DNA from: RGIG4079 sp045646905
Lineage (GTDB): Bacteria > Bacteroidota > Bacteroidia > Bacteroidales > Muribaculaceae
Reading direction: 5' to 3'
NCBI GenBank assembly: GCA_045646905.1
Contig: JAZRLP010000017.1
Location: forward strand, 1-64,000
DNA length: 64,000 nt
The translations under genes and the position numbers were made by a program. The notes under the pieces were generated by a model that saw nothing but the letters and a program-made list of their open reading frames with translations, had not been told where the DNA came from and did no database searches. Below are positions 16,577-24,332 of this stretch, piece by piece; the first letter of the stretch is position 1, and every line of letters begins with the position of its first letter.

Positions 16577-17050
16577 ATGAAGCGCGTTGAGGTGACTACA
16601 TGCATTGATGTTGTGAAATATGACGAATTGTCGTCGATGGAGCAACGAATGGTCGATGAGGCTCGAAAGGCTGCAACTCAAGCCTATGCACCATATAGTA
16701 AATTTCATGTAGGAGCCGCAATAGCATTAAGCAACGGCGAGATAGTCACCGGGGCAAATCAAGAAAATGTGGCATATCCATCGGGAATGTGTGCCGAGCG
16801 AGTGGCTTGTTACTATGCTTATGCGCAATACCCCGAAGCGAAGTTTGAGGCGATAGCCATTGCTGCTCAAGGAGTAGATGGCGCCGAAGTAGCTCTGCCA
16901 GTTTCGCCATGTGGTAGTTGTCGTCAGGCAATGTTGGAATATGAGAAACTTGCCGAGGGGAATATAAAAGTGATATTGGTTGGCGCCGAAGATATTTATG
17001 TAGTCCCATCGGTGAAATCATTGTTGCCACTCGCGTTTACCGAGTTTTGA
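16577..17050 (+). CDS. cdd: Cytidine deaminase
   Basis: A 157-residue zinc-dependent deaminase that turns cytidine and deoxycytidine into uridine and deoxyuridine for pyrimidine salvage. The substrate loop APYSKFHVGAAI, the catalytic GMCAERVA (zinc cysteine and catalytic glutamate) and SPCGSCRQAMLE (two zinc cysteines) are all present. The length fits the homotetrameric form. It starts 13 bases after the ATPase gene and shares its operon with dihydroorotase, giving a pyrimidine synthesis/salvage pairing. A shared hairpin at 17075-17106 separates it from the convergent lipoprotein gene. Confidence 0.95.
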   Translation: MKRVEVTTCIDVVKYDELSSMEQRMVDEARKAATQAYAPYSKFHVGAAIALSNGEIVTGANQENVAYPSGMCAERVACYYAYAQYPEAKFEAIAIAAQGVDGAEVALPVSPCGSCRQAMLEYEKLAEGNIKVILVGAEDIYVVPSVKSLLPLAFTEF

Positions 17051-17074
17051 TATAAAATTATACCGAATATAAAC

Positions 17075-17106
17075 AATGGCTATCGTGGAGAACCACGGTA
17101 GCCATT
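17075..17106. terminator. Bidirectional hairpin terminator
   Basis: AATGGCTATCGTGG (17075-17088) and CCACGGTAGCCATT (17093-17106) pair over 14 bases with one non-Watson-Crick position and a 4-base loop. It lies between the convergent cdd and lipoprotein genes, with T/A-rich flanks on both sides. Confidence 0.75.
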
Positions 17107-17129
17107 ATATTTTAGAGAGGATTAATTGT

Positions 17130-17585
17130 TTAATGACGGCGATTTGAACCTGGACGATGTGTGCCAGCTCCACCTGCACCTGTAGGGCGATGAGCACCGC
17201 CACCTGTTCCAGGATTAATATTGCCTGGTCGTTGGCCTGGATTATTGTCGGGACCCACATTAGGTTTGTGGTCAGGCTTGTTTGGCTTGTCGGGTTTATG
17301 GTCAGGTTTATCTGGCCCATGATCGGGTTTGCCTGGTTTGTCGGGCTTGTGATCGGGTTTATGGTCGGGCTTATGTGGGTCGCGACCAGGGTTGTGGTCA
17401 TGACCGCCAGGATGTCCACCTGGAGGAGGTGGAGGAGGAAGTGGCCCATGTACTGGAGGGGGTGGCAAAAGTGGGTCGTAGTAGTAATAGTCGCCCACAT
17501 AAGTAGTGTCCCACCAAGCTCCACATGAAGATAATACCAATGTTGAGCCTATTAATATCGTTTTGAGTATGTTCTTTGTTTTCAT
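17130..17585 (-). CDS. Pro/His/Lys/Asp-rich repeat lipoprotein
   Basis: A 151-residue exported lipoprotein. The signal peptide ends LVLSSC at Cys21, a good Bacteroidota lipobox. The mature part opens with WWDTTYVGDYYYYDP, then PPPPVHGPLPPPPPPGG, then units of HKPD, KPDK, KPGKPDH and KPNKPDH, and finally a Gly/Arg-rich end. The low-complexity, unfolded chain and many histidines could bind metal or span the peptidoglycan, but nothing in sequence decides this. No domain family is recognisable. The repeat codons are near-identical, so the length may vary between strains. It stands alone, convergent with cdd. Confidence 0.75.
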   Translation of the reverse strand: MKTKNILKTILIGSTLVLSSCGAWWDTTYVGDYYYYDPLLPPPPVHGPLPPPPPPGGHPGGHDHNPGRDPHKPDHKPDHKPDKPGKPDHGPDKPDHKPDKPNKPDHKPNVGPDNNPGQRPGNINPGTGGGAHRPTGAGGAGTHRPGSNRRH

Positions 17586-17772
17586 GACAAGAGTGTTTTT
17601 TTTATTGATGCAAATTTATAAATCAATTTTGACAAAACAAATAAAAATAAATTAATTGTCTTTATTAGTAAGACATTTACTACTTAAAATCGTTTAATTA
17701 AGAAAATAAATTTAGTTGTTGATTAAACTATTTAAAACTTTATTAGTCTATACATTCAGTTTAAACTAAAAA

Positions 17773-20571
17773 ATGATGAAATTGTATATAAAAAAGATAT
17801 CGTTAGCGCTTGCCTTTGTTGCTTTTTCGTTGGCAGCATATGCAGGTAATATCACTGGTAGAGTGGTTGATTTAGAGAAAGAGCCCATGATACAAGCAAG
17901 TATTAGACTGCTCGCTGCAAAGGATAGCGCATATGTGAAAGGTACTGCAACCGATGAGCAGGGCCGTTTTCGTCTCAATGGAGTAAAATCGGGTAAATAT
18001 ATTATTCAAGCATCGTATGTGGGGTATAACTCTACATATAAAGATGTTACAGTTGGAGCCGAAAATGTGCGCGTGGGTGAGATTATTCTTGAAGAATCAT
18101 CGATTATGCTCAAGGAAACCACTGTAATAGGGGTGAAGACTCCAATTAAAGTGATGGAGGACACCGTTGAGTATAACGCCGACACATATAAAACTCAACC
18201 CAATGCCGTGGTTGAAGACCTCTTGAAGCGACTTCCTGGTGTTGAGGTGGATTCAGAAGGTAAAATCACTGCCAATGGTAAAGAGGTAACAAAGATTCTT
18301 ATTGATGGCAAAGAGTTCTTCTCTGATGACCCCAAGGTTGCGTCAAAGAACCTGCCTGTGAATATGATTGATAAATTGCAAGTAGTAGATCGCAAGAGCG
18401 ATTTGGCACGCTTGACAGGTGTTGATGACGGAGAAGATGAAACAGTTATCAACCTCACTGTGAAGAAAGGTATGAAAAATGGTTGGTTTGGTACAGTCGA
18501 TGCTGGATATGGTACCGATGATCGTTATAAAGGGATCTTCAATGTGAACCGTTTTTGGAACGATAATCAAATCACTTTCCTCGGTAACTTAAACAATATT
18601 AACGAGATGGGCTTTGCCGATGGAGGTGGAAACTTCCGCCGTTTTGGTGGTAGCAATGGCATAAACACCTCGCAAGCATTTGGTCTTAACTTCAATGTAG
18701 GAAATAAAGAAATATTCCGAGTGGGTGGTGATGTGATGTATTCACATAGTGACCGCGACAATCGTCAACGCAGCGACCGCCAATATCTCTTCACCGACTC
18801 AACATCATATGCGCAATCGGGCAAGGCTTCACGCGATAAAGGGCATAATGTGAGAGCATCATTCCGTGTGCAATGGAACCCCGACTCAATGAATACTTTT
18901 GAGTTCCGTCCCAATTTCTCAATCAACTTAAACGACTCATGGAGCATTGACTCTACATTGACATTGGCTGGTGATGCGTTGCGCTCTCAAGTAACAAAAA
19001 GTTTTAACACCAATAGTTCCGAAGGTGTATCTTATCGTTTTGGTGGTAACTTGATTTATAGCCACAAATTCAGTTCTCGTCCTGGTCGTTCATTCTCGGT
19101 GCAAGCACGCTATCAATTTAGCGATACTCGTGAAGATGAGTACACCTTGTCGTTAAATAGATTCTATTTATTGGACGACGATGATAACTATTTACAATAT
19201 GCCGATAATCACACTTGGAGCAACATGGTGCAAGGTCGTGTAACATGGACTGAGCCCCTTGGCAATGTTCAAAAAGGTAATTTCTTGACTTTGGCTTATC
19301 GTGCACAATATCAATGGAACAACGCCGATAAATATACCTATTCAGTTCCCGATGCCGAAATTATAGACAATGTTTCAAATACATTCTTATTAGACCCCAA
19401 TGGATTTAAATTCCCTATTTTGAACGATTTAGTGATTGATTCAACATTGAGCAATCGTTTCCGTAATGATATGTTTACACAAGACATACGCTTGGGGTAT
19501 AAGAAAGTGAGCAAGGCATATACGCTCGATGCTGGTTTGTCGTTTGTTCCCACAATGTCGAAGAGTGACAACCTCATTAATGAAGCAAAAGATATTCCCG
19601 AGCGATGGGTGTGGAACTTTGCGCCATTCTTGCGTTATCGCCTCAAAATGAGCAAATCGCGCTCGTTAAACTTGAATTATCAAGGTCGTTCATCGCAACC
19701 TACTATGGCGCAATTGCAACCTGTTGCTGATATGTCCGACCCCTTGAACATCGTAATAGGTAACCCCGATCTTAACCCAACATTTAACCACAATGTGAAT
19801 GTGCGTTTCCAAGACTTCGATATGGAGTCGCAACGCTCTATAATGTTGATGGCATTTGCAAGATATAGCCAAAATAGTATTGTGTCAATGACATCATTTG
19901 ACCCACAAACAGGTGGTCGCACAACCGAATATCGAAATGTAAACGGTGTGTGGAACGCTCGATTGATGAACATGATTTCGATGCCACTGCGAAACAAAGC
20001 CTTCTCATTCTCCAATCACCTCTTCGGATCTTATAGTTCTACTGTAGGGTTCAACAACAAAGAAAGGAATCGCAGTGGCTCGTTCATGGTCGGCGAATCG
20101 TTTGCCTTTGCATGGCGTCCCGATTATCTTGAATTTGAATTGCGTCCGTTCTATAATCTACAAATTGTGCGCAACTCGGTGCAAAAATCATCTAATCGTG
20201 ATGTACACACCTATGGCGGGTCGTTTAATGCCACCTATAATGCTCCTTTTGGACTATCGGTAAATAGCGAATTGTCTTATTCTGGAACAGAAGGTTATTC
20301 ACAAGGTTTTGACTCTAATCAATGGTTATGGAACGCATCGATAGGATATTCATTCCTAAAAGGCAAAGCTGCGACAATAGCAATTAAAGCATATGACCTT
20401 TTGAAACAAAAAGAGAATATCCGTCGCAATGTAACTGCCAACTATATCGATGATACCGAATACAACTCACTCACTCGTTACTTTATGATTAACTTCACAT
20501 ATAAGTTTAATACATTTGGCGCTGGTGAGCAACCCAAAAACCGCAACGAGCGTCGTTGGGGTCATAGATAG
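17773..20571 (+). CDS. TonB-dependent receptor-like outer-membrane barrel protein
   Basis: A 932-residue outer-membrane protein. A signal peptide ends at SLAAYAG, followed by a carboxypeptidase-regulatory-like domain (NITGRVVDLEKEPMIQASI, about residues 26-110). A plug-like region follows (TVIGVKTPIKVMEDTVEYNA, then DLLKRLPGVEVDSEGKITAN and ILIDGKEFFSDDP). The remainder is a long beta-barrel of alternating strands. This layout belongs to the outer-membrane beta-barrel family related to SusC-type TonB-dependent receptors, but the barrel is of the smaller 'OMP_b-brl_3' type. No SusD partner is adjacent. The substrate is unknown. The ATG at 17773 is followed at once by another ATG, and either may be used. 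Confidence 0.85.
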   Translation: MMKLYIKKISLALAFVAFSLAAYAGNITGRVVDLEKEPMIQASIRLLAAKDSAYVKGTATDEQGRFRLNGVKSGKYIIQASYVGYNSTYKDVTVGAENVRVGEIILEESSIMLKETTVIGVKTPIKVMEDTVEYNADTYKTQPNAVVEDLLKRLPGVEVDSEGKITANGKEVTKILIDGKEFFSDDPKVASKNLPVNMIDKLQVVDRKSDLARLTGVDDGEDETVINLTVKKGMKNGWFGTVDAGYGTDDRYKGIFNVNRFWNDNQITFLGNLNNINEMGFADGGGNFRRFGGSNGINTSQAFGLNFNVGNKEIFRVGGDVMYSHSDRDNRQRSDRQYLFTDSTSYAQSGKASRDKGHNVRASFRVQWNPDSMNTFEFRPNFSINLNDSWSIDSTLTLAGDALRSQVTKSFNTNSSEGVSYRFGGNLIYSHKFSSRPGRSFSVQARYQFSDTREDEYTLSLNRFYLLDDDDNYLQYADNHTWSNMVQGRVTWTEPLGNVQKGNFLTLAYRAQYQWNNADKYTYSVPDAEIIDNVSNTFLLDPNGFKFPILNDLVIDSTLSNRFRNDMFTQDIRLGYKKVSKAYTLDAGLSFVPTMSKSDNLINEAKDIPERWVWNFAPFLRYRLKMSKSRSLNLNYQGRSSQPTMAQLQPVADMSDPLNIVIGNPDLNPTFNHNVNVRFQDFDMESQRSIMLMAFARYSQNSIVSMTSFDPQTGGRTTEYRNVNGVWNARLMNMISMPLRNKAFSFSNHLFGSYSSTVGFNNKERNRSGSFMVGESFAFAWRPDYLEFELRPFYNLQIVRNSVQKSSNRDVHTYGGSFNATYNAPFGLSVNSELSYSGTEGYSQGFDSNQWLWNASIGYSFLKGKAATIAIKAYDLLKQKENIRRNVTANYIDDTEYNSLTRYFMINFTYKFNTFGAGEQPKNRNERRWGHR

Positions 20572-20612
20572 AATCTCCCTCAATCAAAATAGTTTTTCAT
20601 GATAGCGTGAAG

Positions 20613-20651
20613 GAAAGGCAATGGCAACTCTTGTAGGTGTCGTTGCCTTTC
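20613..20651 (+). terminator. Hairpin after the receptor gene
   Basis: GAAAGGCAA (20613-20621) pairs with TTGCCTTTC (20643-20651), with a 21-base interior that can fold a little further. It lies 41 bases past the receptor stop codon. Confidence 0.6.
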
Positions 20652-20756
20652 TGATTTATCTATTTAGGTGTTTCGTTGTGAAACTACATTATTTATTGCC
20701 CATATTCCAAAATTATTGCGTAACTTGCAACCCAATTTGAAAAAATAGAGAAAATA

Positions 20757-21713
20757 ATGAGAAATTTTACAACAGTTAATGACATAGGTAATCTTCAAGA
20801 TGCAGTAAAAGAGGCTCTTGAAGTGAAAGCCAATCGTTTTGCCTACAAACATCTTGGCGAAAACAAAACTCTTTTGATGATTTTCTTCAACTCATCGCTT
20901 CGCACTCGATTGAGTACTCAAAAGGCTGCCTTGAACCTTGGTATGAATGTAATTGTGCTCGATGTAAATCAAGGAGCGTGGAAACTCGAAACCGAAAGAG
21001 GAGTGATTATGGATGGTGACAAGCCCGAACATCTTCTCGAAGCTGTGCCTGTGATGGGTAGCTATTGCGATGTGATAGGAGTGCGTGCATTTGCTCGTTT
21101 TGAGTCAAAGGCCGATGACTATGAAGAAAAAATCATCAATCAATTCATGCAATATTCGGGTCGCCCAGTGTTCTCAATGGAGGCCGCTACTCGCCACCCA
21201 TTGCAATCGTTTGCCGACCTCATCACTATCGAAGAGCATAAAACAGTAGCTCGCCCTAAAGTAGTGTTGACATGGGCTCCTCACCCCAAGGCATTGCCAC
21301 AAGCCGTGCCCAATTCATTTGCCGAATGGATGAATGCTACCGACTATGATTTTGTTATCACACATCCCGAAGGTTATGAACTTGCGCCCGAATTTGTGGG
21401 AAATGCTCGTGTGGAATATGATCAAGATAAGGCACTCGAAGGCGCCGACTTTGTATATGCAAAGAACTGGAGTGCTTATGCCGACCCTAACTATGGCAAA
21501 GTGCTATCGACCGACCGCAGTTGGACCATCACTACCGAAAAAATGGCACTTACTAACAATGCCTTCTTTATGCACTGCTTGCCAGTGCGTCGCAATATGA
21601 TTGTGAGCGATGATGTTATTGAATCGCCACGCTCGCTTGTGATTCCCGAAGCAGCCAATCGCGAAATTTCGGCACAAGTGGTGTTGAAACGCATCCTTGA
21701 AGGTTTGCAATAA
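20757..21713 (+). CDS. argF': N-succinylornithine carbamoyltransferase
   Basis: A 318-residue transcarbamylase of arginine synthesis. It carries the carbamoyl-phosphate loop FFNSSLRTR (43-51), the DVNQGAWKLETERG loop, and FMHCLPVRRN near the C-terminus, where ordinary ornithine enzymes have HCLP followed by a different 'SMG' loop upstream. Proline sits at residue 90 in GDKPEHLLEAVP. In Bacteroides fragilis this proline marks use of N-succinyl-L-ornithine, while glutamate at this place marks N-acetylornithine in Xanthomonas. So a succinylated arginine pathway is likely. The gene is single, with a strong terminator shared with SRP RNA. Confidence 0.93.
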   Translation: MRNFTTVNDIGNLQDAVKEALEVKANRFAYKHLGENKTLLMIFFNSSLRTRLSTQKAALNLGMNVIVLDVNQGAWKLETERGVIMDGDKPEHLLEAVPVMGSYCDVIGVRAFARFESKADDYEEKIINQFMQYSGRPVFSMEAATRHPLQSFADLITIEEHKTVARPKVVLTWAPHPKALPQAVPNSFAEWMNATDYDFVITHPEGYELAPEFVGNARVEYDQDKALEGADFVYAKNWSAYADPNYGKVLSTDRSWTITTEKMALTNNAFFMHCLPVRRNMIVSDDVIESPRSLVIPEAANREISAQVVLKRILEGLQ

Positions 21714-21730
21714 TAGCAATACTATAATAT

Positions 21731-21770
21731 AAAAACGATAGCCACTCCTTATGGGGTGGCTATCGTTTTT
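21731..21770. terminator. Perfect 15-bp hairpin shared by argF' and SRP RNA
   Basis: AAAAACGATAGCCAC (21731-21745) and GTGGCTATCGTTTTT (21756-21770) are exactly complementary. T runs on both strands make it a bidirectional intrinsic terminator. Confidence 0.85.
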
Positions 21771-21798
21771 ATAGTGTTGAGGTATGGGCACAAAAAAA

Positions 21799-21895
21799 GG
21801 GCAAGCTTACTACATCGCACCGCTACGACCTAGTACCGCTGCTTCGATCAAGACCTGACGGAGTTCCCAGGGAGCTGGTCGTGTAGGACTTACCC
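21799..21895 (-). ncRNA. ffs: Signal recognition particle RNA (small type)
   Basis: On the minus strand, about 97 bases begin GGGTAAGTCC and end AAGCTTGCCC, so the two ends pair (GGGTAAG with CTTGCCC). The apex contains CCGTCAGGTC, a short loop and GAAGCAGCGG, the conserved symmetric loop of SRP RNA domain IV where Ffh binds. The usual GGAA tetraloop is not present; the apex reads TCTTGATCGA instead. A TACCTTTG -7 box at 21908-21901 precedes the start by five bases, and a run of seven T (21798-21792) follows the end. With Ffh the RNA targets membrane proteins to the translocon. Confidence 0.8.
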
Positions 21896-21900
21896 GACTG

Positions 21901-21908
21901 CAAAGGTA
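21901..21908 (-). promoter_or_regulatory. -7 box of SRP RNA
   Basis: TACCTTTG on the minus strand ends five bases before the first paired G of the RNA, a normal distance from a Bacteroidota -7 box to the start of transcription. The -33 position has only a weak TTG. Confidence 0.65.
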
Positions 21909-22124
21909 CAACTTTTTTTTATTTCTCACAATACCTCCGTTTTAATAACTTGAAAATCTTTTGTGATTATATGCCCAACGGCACAATAGTGCCAATTAAG
22001 TTATAGATTCTTTATTCTTTTTGCATTATTGAAAAACAATTATTCTTTTTCAATAATGCAAAAAAGGTAATTGTGTTTTTATGAGTTTGAGTTAATAAAT
22101 CAATCCTTTTATGGGTGAAAATAA

Positions 22125-22154
22125 TTTGTTTGTCAAAAATATTCTATATCTTTG
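22125..22154 (+). promoter_or_regulatory. Promoter of the 6S-like RNA
   Basis: TTTG (22125-22128), an 18-base gap and TATCTTTG (22147-22154) give a near-ideal -33/-7 pair. The predicted start is around 22158-22160, immediately before a small hairpin and the large folded region. Confidence 0.65.
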
Positions 22155-22157
22155 CGA

Positions 22158-22345
22158 AGATGAAATGACTATCATTTCAGATTTTTTAGAAATATTTGCT
22201 CAATAGCCTTCAGAATCACCACCTCGGAAAGTTACGAGCAAAACAATACATATTGAGAGACTGCAATAAGTGCAGGCTCTAACCAATTGTATTGTGGTTT
22301 GTGGTGAACCTTGAAGGCGTTGGCGAAAGTCTGCGCTTTTCTTTT
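22158..22345 (+). ncRNA. Strongly folded noncoding RNA, candidate 6S RNA
   Basis: No open frame is present, but nested complementarity is striking. GCCTTCA (from 22206) pairs with TGAAGGC near 22312, with one extra T, and CACCAC (22217-22222) with GTGGTG (22301-22306). Next comes a bubble whose 5' side can form CTCG-loop-CGAG and whose 3' side is only about five bases. ACAATACA then pairs with TGTATTGT, and AGAG-a-CTGCA with TGCAG-g-CTCT caps the rod. A single rod with a central bubble is the 6S design, in which the RNA mimics an open promoter and holds RNA polymerase. A T-rich run after GCGC at 22336-22349 can end the transcript. Assignment to 6S is by shape alone. Confidence 0.5.
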
Positions 22346-22406
22346 TTTTGTTAGCGCAGATAAATTGATTAAGACAATATTGTACTAACTTTAAATATTT
22401 AAAAGT

Positions 22407-23225
22407 ATGAAAACGAAAATTTTATTATTGATGCTTGTTTTAGCGACATGTGTTGGACTTTCATCTTGTTCGGAAAATAAAATTGCAAAGGATAATATAA
22501 AACAATATATAATTGACAAGTACTTAAATGATGCCGAAATTGTAGAAGAAGCATATAGTGAACTATATATCTCTAGAACAACAAACGAAGAAGAACTTCA
22601 AACAATATTTCTTGAATCAATAGAGAATAAAAGCATGGGAGAAAGAGGATATGCAACAAGTAAATACTTAACAACATCACCATCTGGGATAGCAATTCGT
22701 TTAATGACAACAGGTTGTTCGCGCAGCGTGATAGAAGATATAATACGCAATGATGCTGATTTCAATAAAGCTAATTATGAAGCGAAGGAATATTTTATGA
22801 TTGCTTTTTTTACAATTAGTAAAGAATATAAAACAGAAAAAGTAACATTGTTATTTTCGTTGACTCCCAATTTTAATATTTTAGAAACCCATAAAATTCC
22901 AGCAGAAGATAGCGATTACATATATATTAGGACTATTGGGCCGAATTCAGATTGTTTTAATAGAGCGGTTGATTGCGAATATAATTACCTTATAAATGAG
23001 TACAACAAATATGTTGACATTCTAGAAGATACAACTTATTATTTAGGAATTGACTCTCAATATGAATATTTGAAAGATTTGAATTCTTTATTTGGGTATG
23101 AAAAATATAAAATCACTAGCAATAAAGATATTGCAGTACAAGAATGTATTAAAAAGTTAGATTGGTTGGATGATAAAATTGAATTAAGGGATATCGCATC
23201 AGAAAATATAAAAGCATTAAACTAG
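22407..23225 (+). CDS. Lipoprotein of unknown function
   Basis: A 272-residue protein with a clear lipoprotein signal (ends VGLSSC, Cys21). The mature part is rich in Glu, Lys, Asn, Tyr and Ile and has long helical stretches (DNIKQYIIDKYLNDAEIVEE). No catalytic or binding motif is recognisable. The gene is noticeably AT-rich compared with korAB next to it, which suggests an accessory gene. It begins about 60 bases after the 6S-like RNA and may be read by occasional read-through, but a separate weak promoter is equally possible. A strong hairpin at 23259-23292 ends it. Confidence 0.65.
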   Translation: MKTKILLLMLVLATCVGLSSCSENKIAKDNIKQYIIDKYLNDAEIVEEAYSELYISRTTNEEELQTIFLESIENKSMGERGYATSKYLTTSPSGIAIRLMTTGCSRSVIEDIIRNDADFNKANYEAKEYFMIAFFTISKEYKTEKVTLLFSLTPNFNILETHKIPAEDSDYIYIRTIGPNSDCFNRAVDCEYNYLINEYNKYVDILEDTTYYLGIDSQYEYLKDLNSLFGYEKYKITSNKDIAVQECIKKLDWLDDKIELRDIASENIKALN

Positions 23226-23258
23226 TTCAGTATTTTAATTAAAAATTGATATAGAATG

Positions 23259-23292
23259 GAACGACCGCACACCAAATGGCATGCGGTCGTTC
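23259..23292. terminator. Bidirectional hairpin terminator
   Basis: GAACGACCGCA (23259-23269) pairs perfectly with TGCGGTCGTTC (23282-23292), with AT-rich tails on both sides, between the convergent lipoprotein and korB genes. Confidence 0.8.
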
Positions 23293-23316
23293 TATATAAG
23301 AAATTTTTCTAATCTA

Positions 23317-24330
23317 TTATTTCACTTCCCAGGTTTCGCCAGCGAGGATCATGTCGCGGAGTGATGAGAAGTTTTTCTTGGCGCGTACTTCGGCGATTTG
23401 TTTGTCGATTTCTTCGTTGTAAACCAACGCATCAACATCGCGAATTACACCCACAGCCAATGGCAAGTCGTAGCCGTCCATCATGGCCAATTGTTGGTGT
23501 AAGAAGTTGCTTTGGCAATGTGCATCGTGAACGAGCACATCGTCGATAGTATAGCCATCTTTGCCTATTTCAACGGCTTTCAAAAGGAATCCGTCTTGCA
23601 CGATACCCATGTTTTGCTCTTTACCGAAAATCATCTTTTCGCCATGACGAAGGTGGATAGTGCGGTCGGCACGGAATTCTTTTTCGGTGATATAGTTGTG
23701 AATGCCGTGGTTGAAGATTACGCAGTTTTGAAGTATTTCAACTACCGATGTGCCTTTGTGTTGAGCGGCAGCTACCATCACCTCTTGAGTAGTGGCGAGT
23801 TCGATATCGATGCTACGAGCAAAGAAGTTGCCACGAGCTCCAAACACTAATTCGGCAGGGATAAATGGGTCTTCGGTAGTGCCGTAGGGCGATGATTTTG
23901 ACACGAAGCCACGATCGCTTGTAGGAGAGTATTGGCCTTTGGTCAAACCATAAATCTTATTGTTGAGCAACATGATGTTGAGGTCGATGTTGCGACGCAC
24001 TGCGTGGATAAAGTGGTTACCACCGATAGCCAATCCGTCGCCGTCGCCCGAGATTTGCCACACTGTCATTTCGGGGTTGGCCACCTTGAAGCCTGTAGCG
24101 ATTGCTGCTGCACGGCCATGAATAGTGTGGAAGCCATAGGTGTTCATATAATAAGGTAGGCGAGAGCTACAACCGATTCCCGAGATAACGGCTGTCATGT
24201 GAGGAGCAACGCCTACTGTTGCCATTGCTTTGTGTAGCGAGTTGAGGATAGCGTGGTCGCCACAACCAGGACACCAACGCACCGATTGGTCGCTCTTATA
24301 ATTGGCTGCTGTATATTTAGTTTCTTCCAT
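23317..24330 (-). CDS. korB: 2-oxoacid:ferredoxin oxidoreductase beta subunit
   Basis: A 337-residue thiamine-pyrophosphate subunit of a 2-oxoacid (probably 2-oxoglutarate):ferredoxin oxidoreductase, which makes acyl-CoA and reduced ferredoxin in anaerobes. The opening VRWCPGCGDHAIL supplies two iron-sulfur cysteines. The TPP site is the GDGDGLAIGGNH block (classic GDG with a following N). Another family mark is NNKIYGLTKGQYSPTS. It starts two bases after korA ends, so the two are cotranscribed. The two-subunit form with the gamma domain fused to alpha is the Kor type. Substrate choice between 2-oxoglutarate and other oxoacids is inferred. Confidence 0.92.
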   Translation of the reverse strand: MEETKYTAANYKSDQSVRWCPGCGDHAILNSLHKAMATVGVAPHMTAVISGIGCSSRLPYYMNTYGFHTIHGRAAAIATGFKVANPEMTVWQISGDGDGLAIGGNHFIHAVRRNIDLNIMLLNNKIYGLTKGQYSPTSDRGFVSKSSPYGTTEDPFIPAELVFGARGNFFARSIDIELATTQEVMVAAAQHKGTSVVEILQNCVIFNHGIHNYITEKEFRADRTIHLRHGEKMIFGKEQNMGIVQDGFLLKAVEIGKDGYTIDDVLVHDAHCQSNFLHQQLAMMDGYDLPLAVGVIRDVDALVYNEEIDKQIAEVRAKKNFSSLRDMILAGETWEVK

Positions 24331-24332
24331 GA

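Noticed and set aside
17157..17528. Plus-strand frames opposite the Pro/His lipoprotein
   Set aside because: They mirror the repeat codons of the real gene, which has a signal peptide and lipobox.
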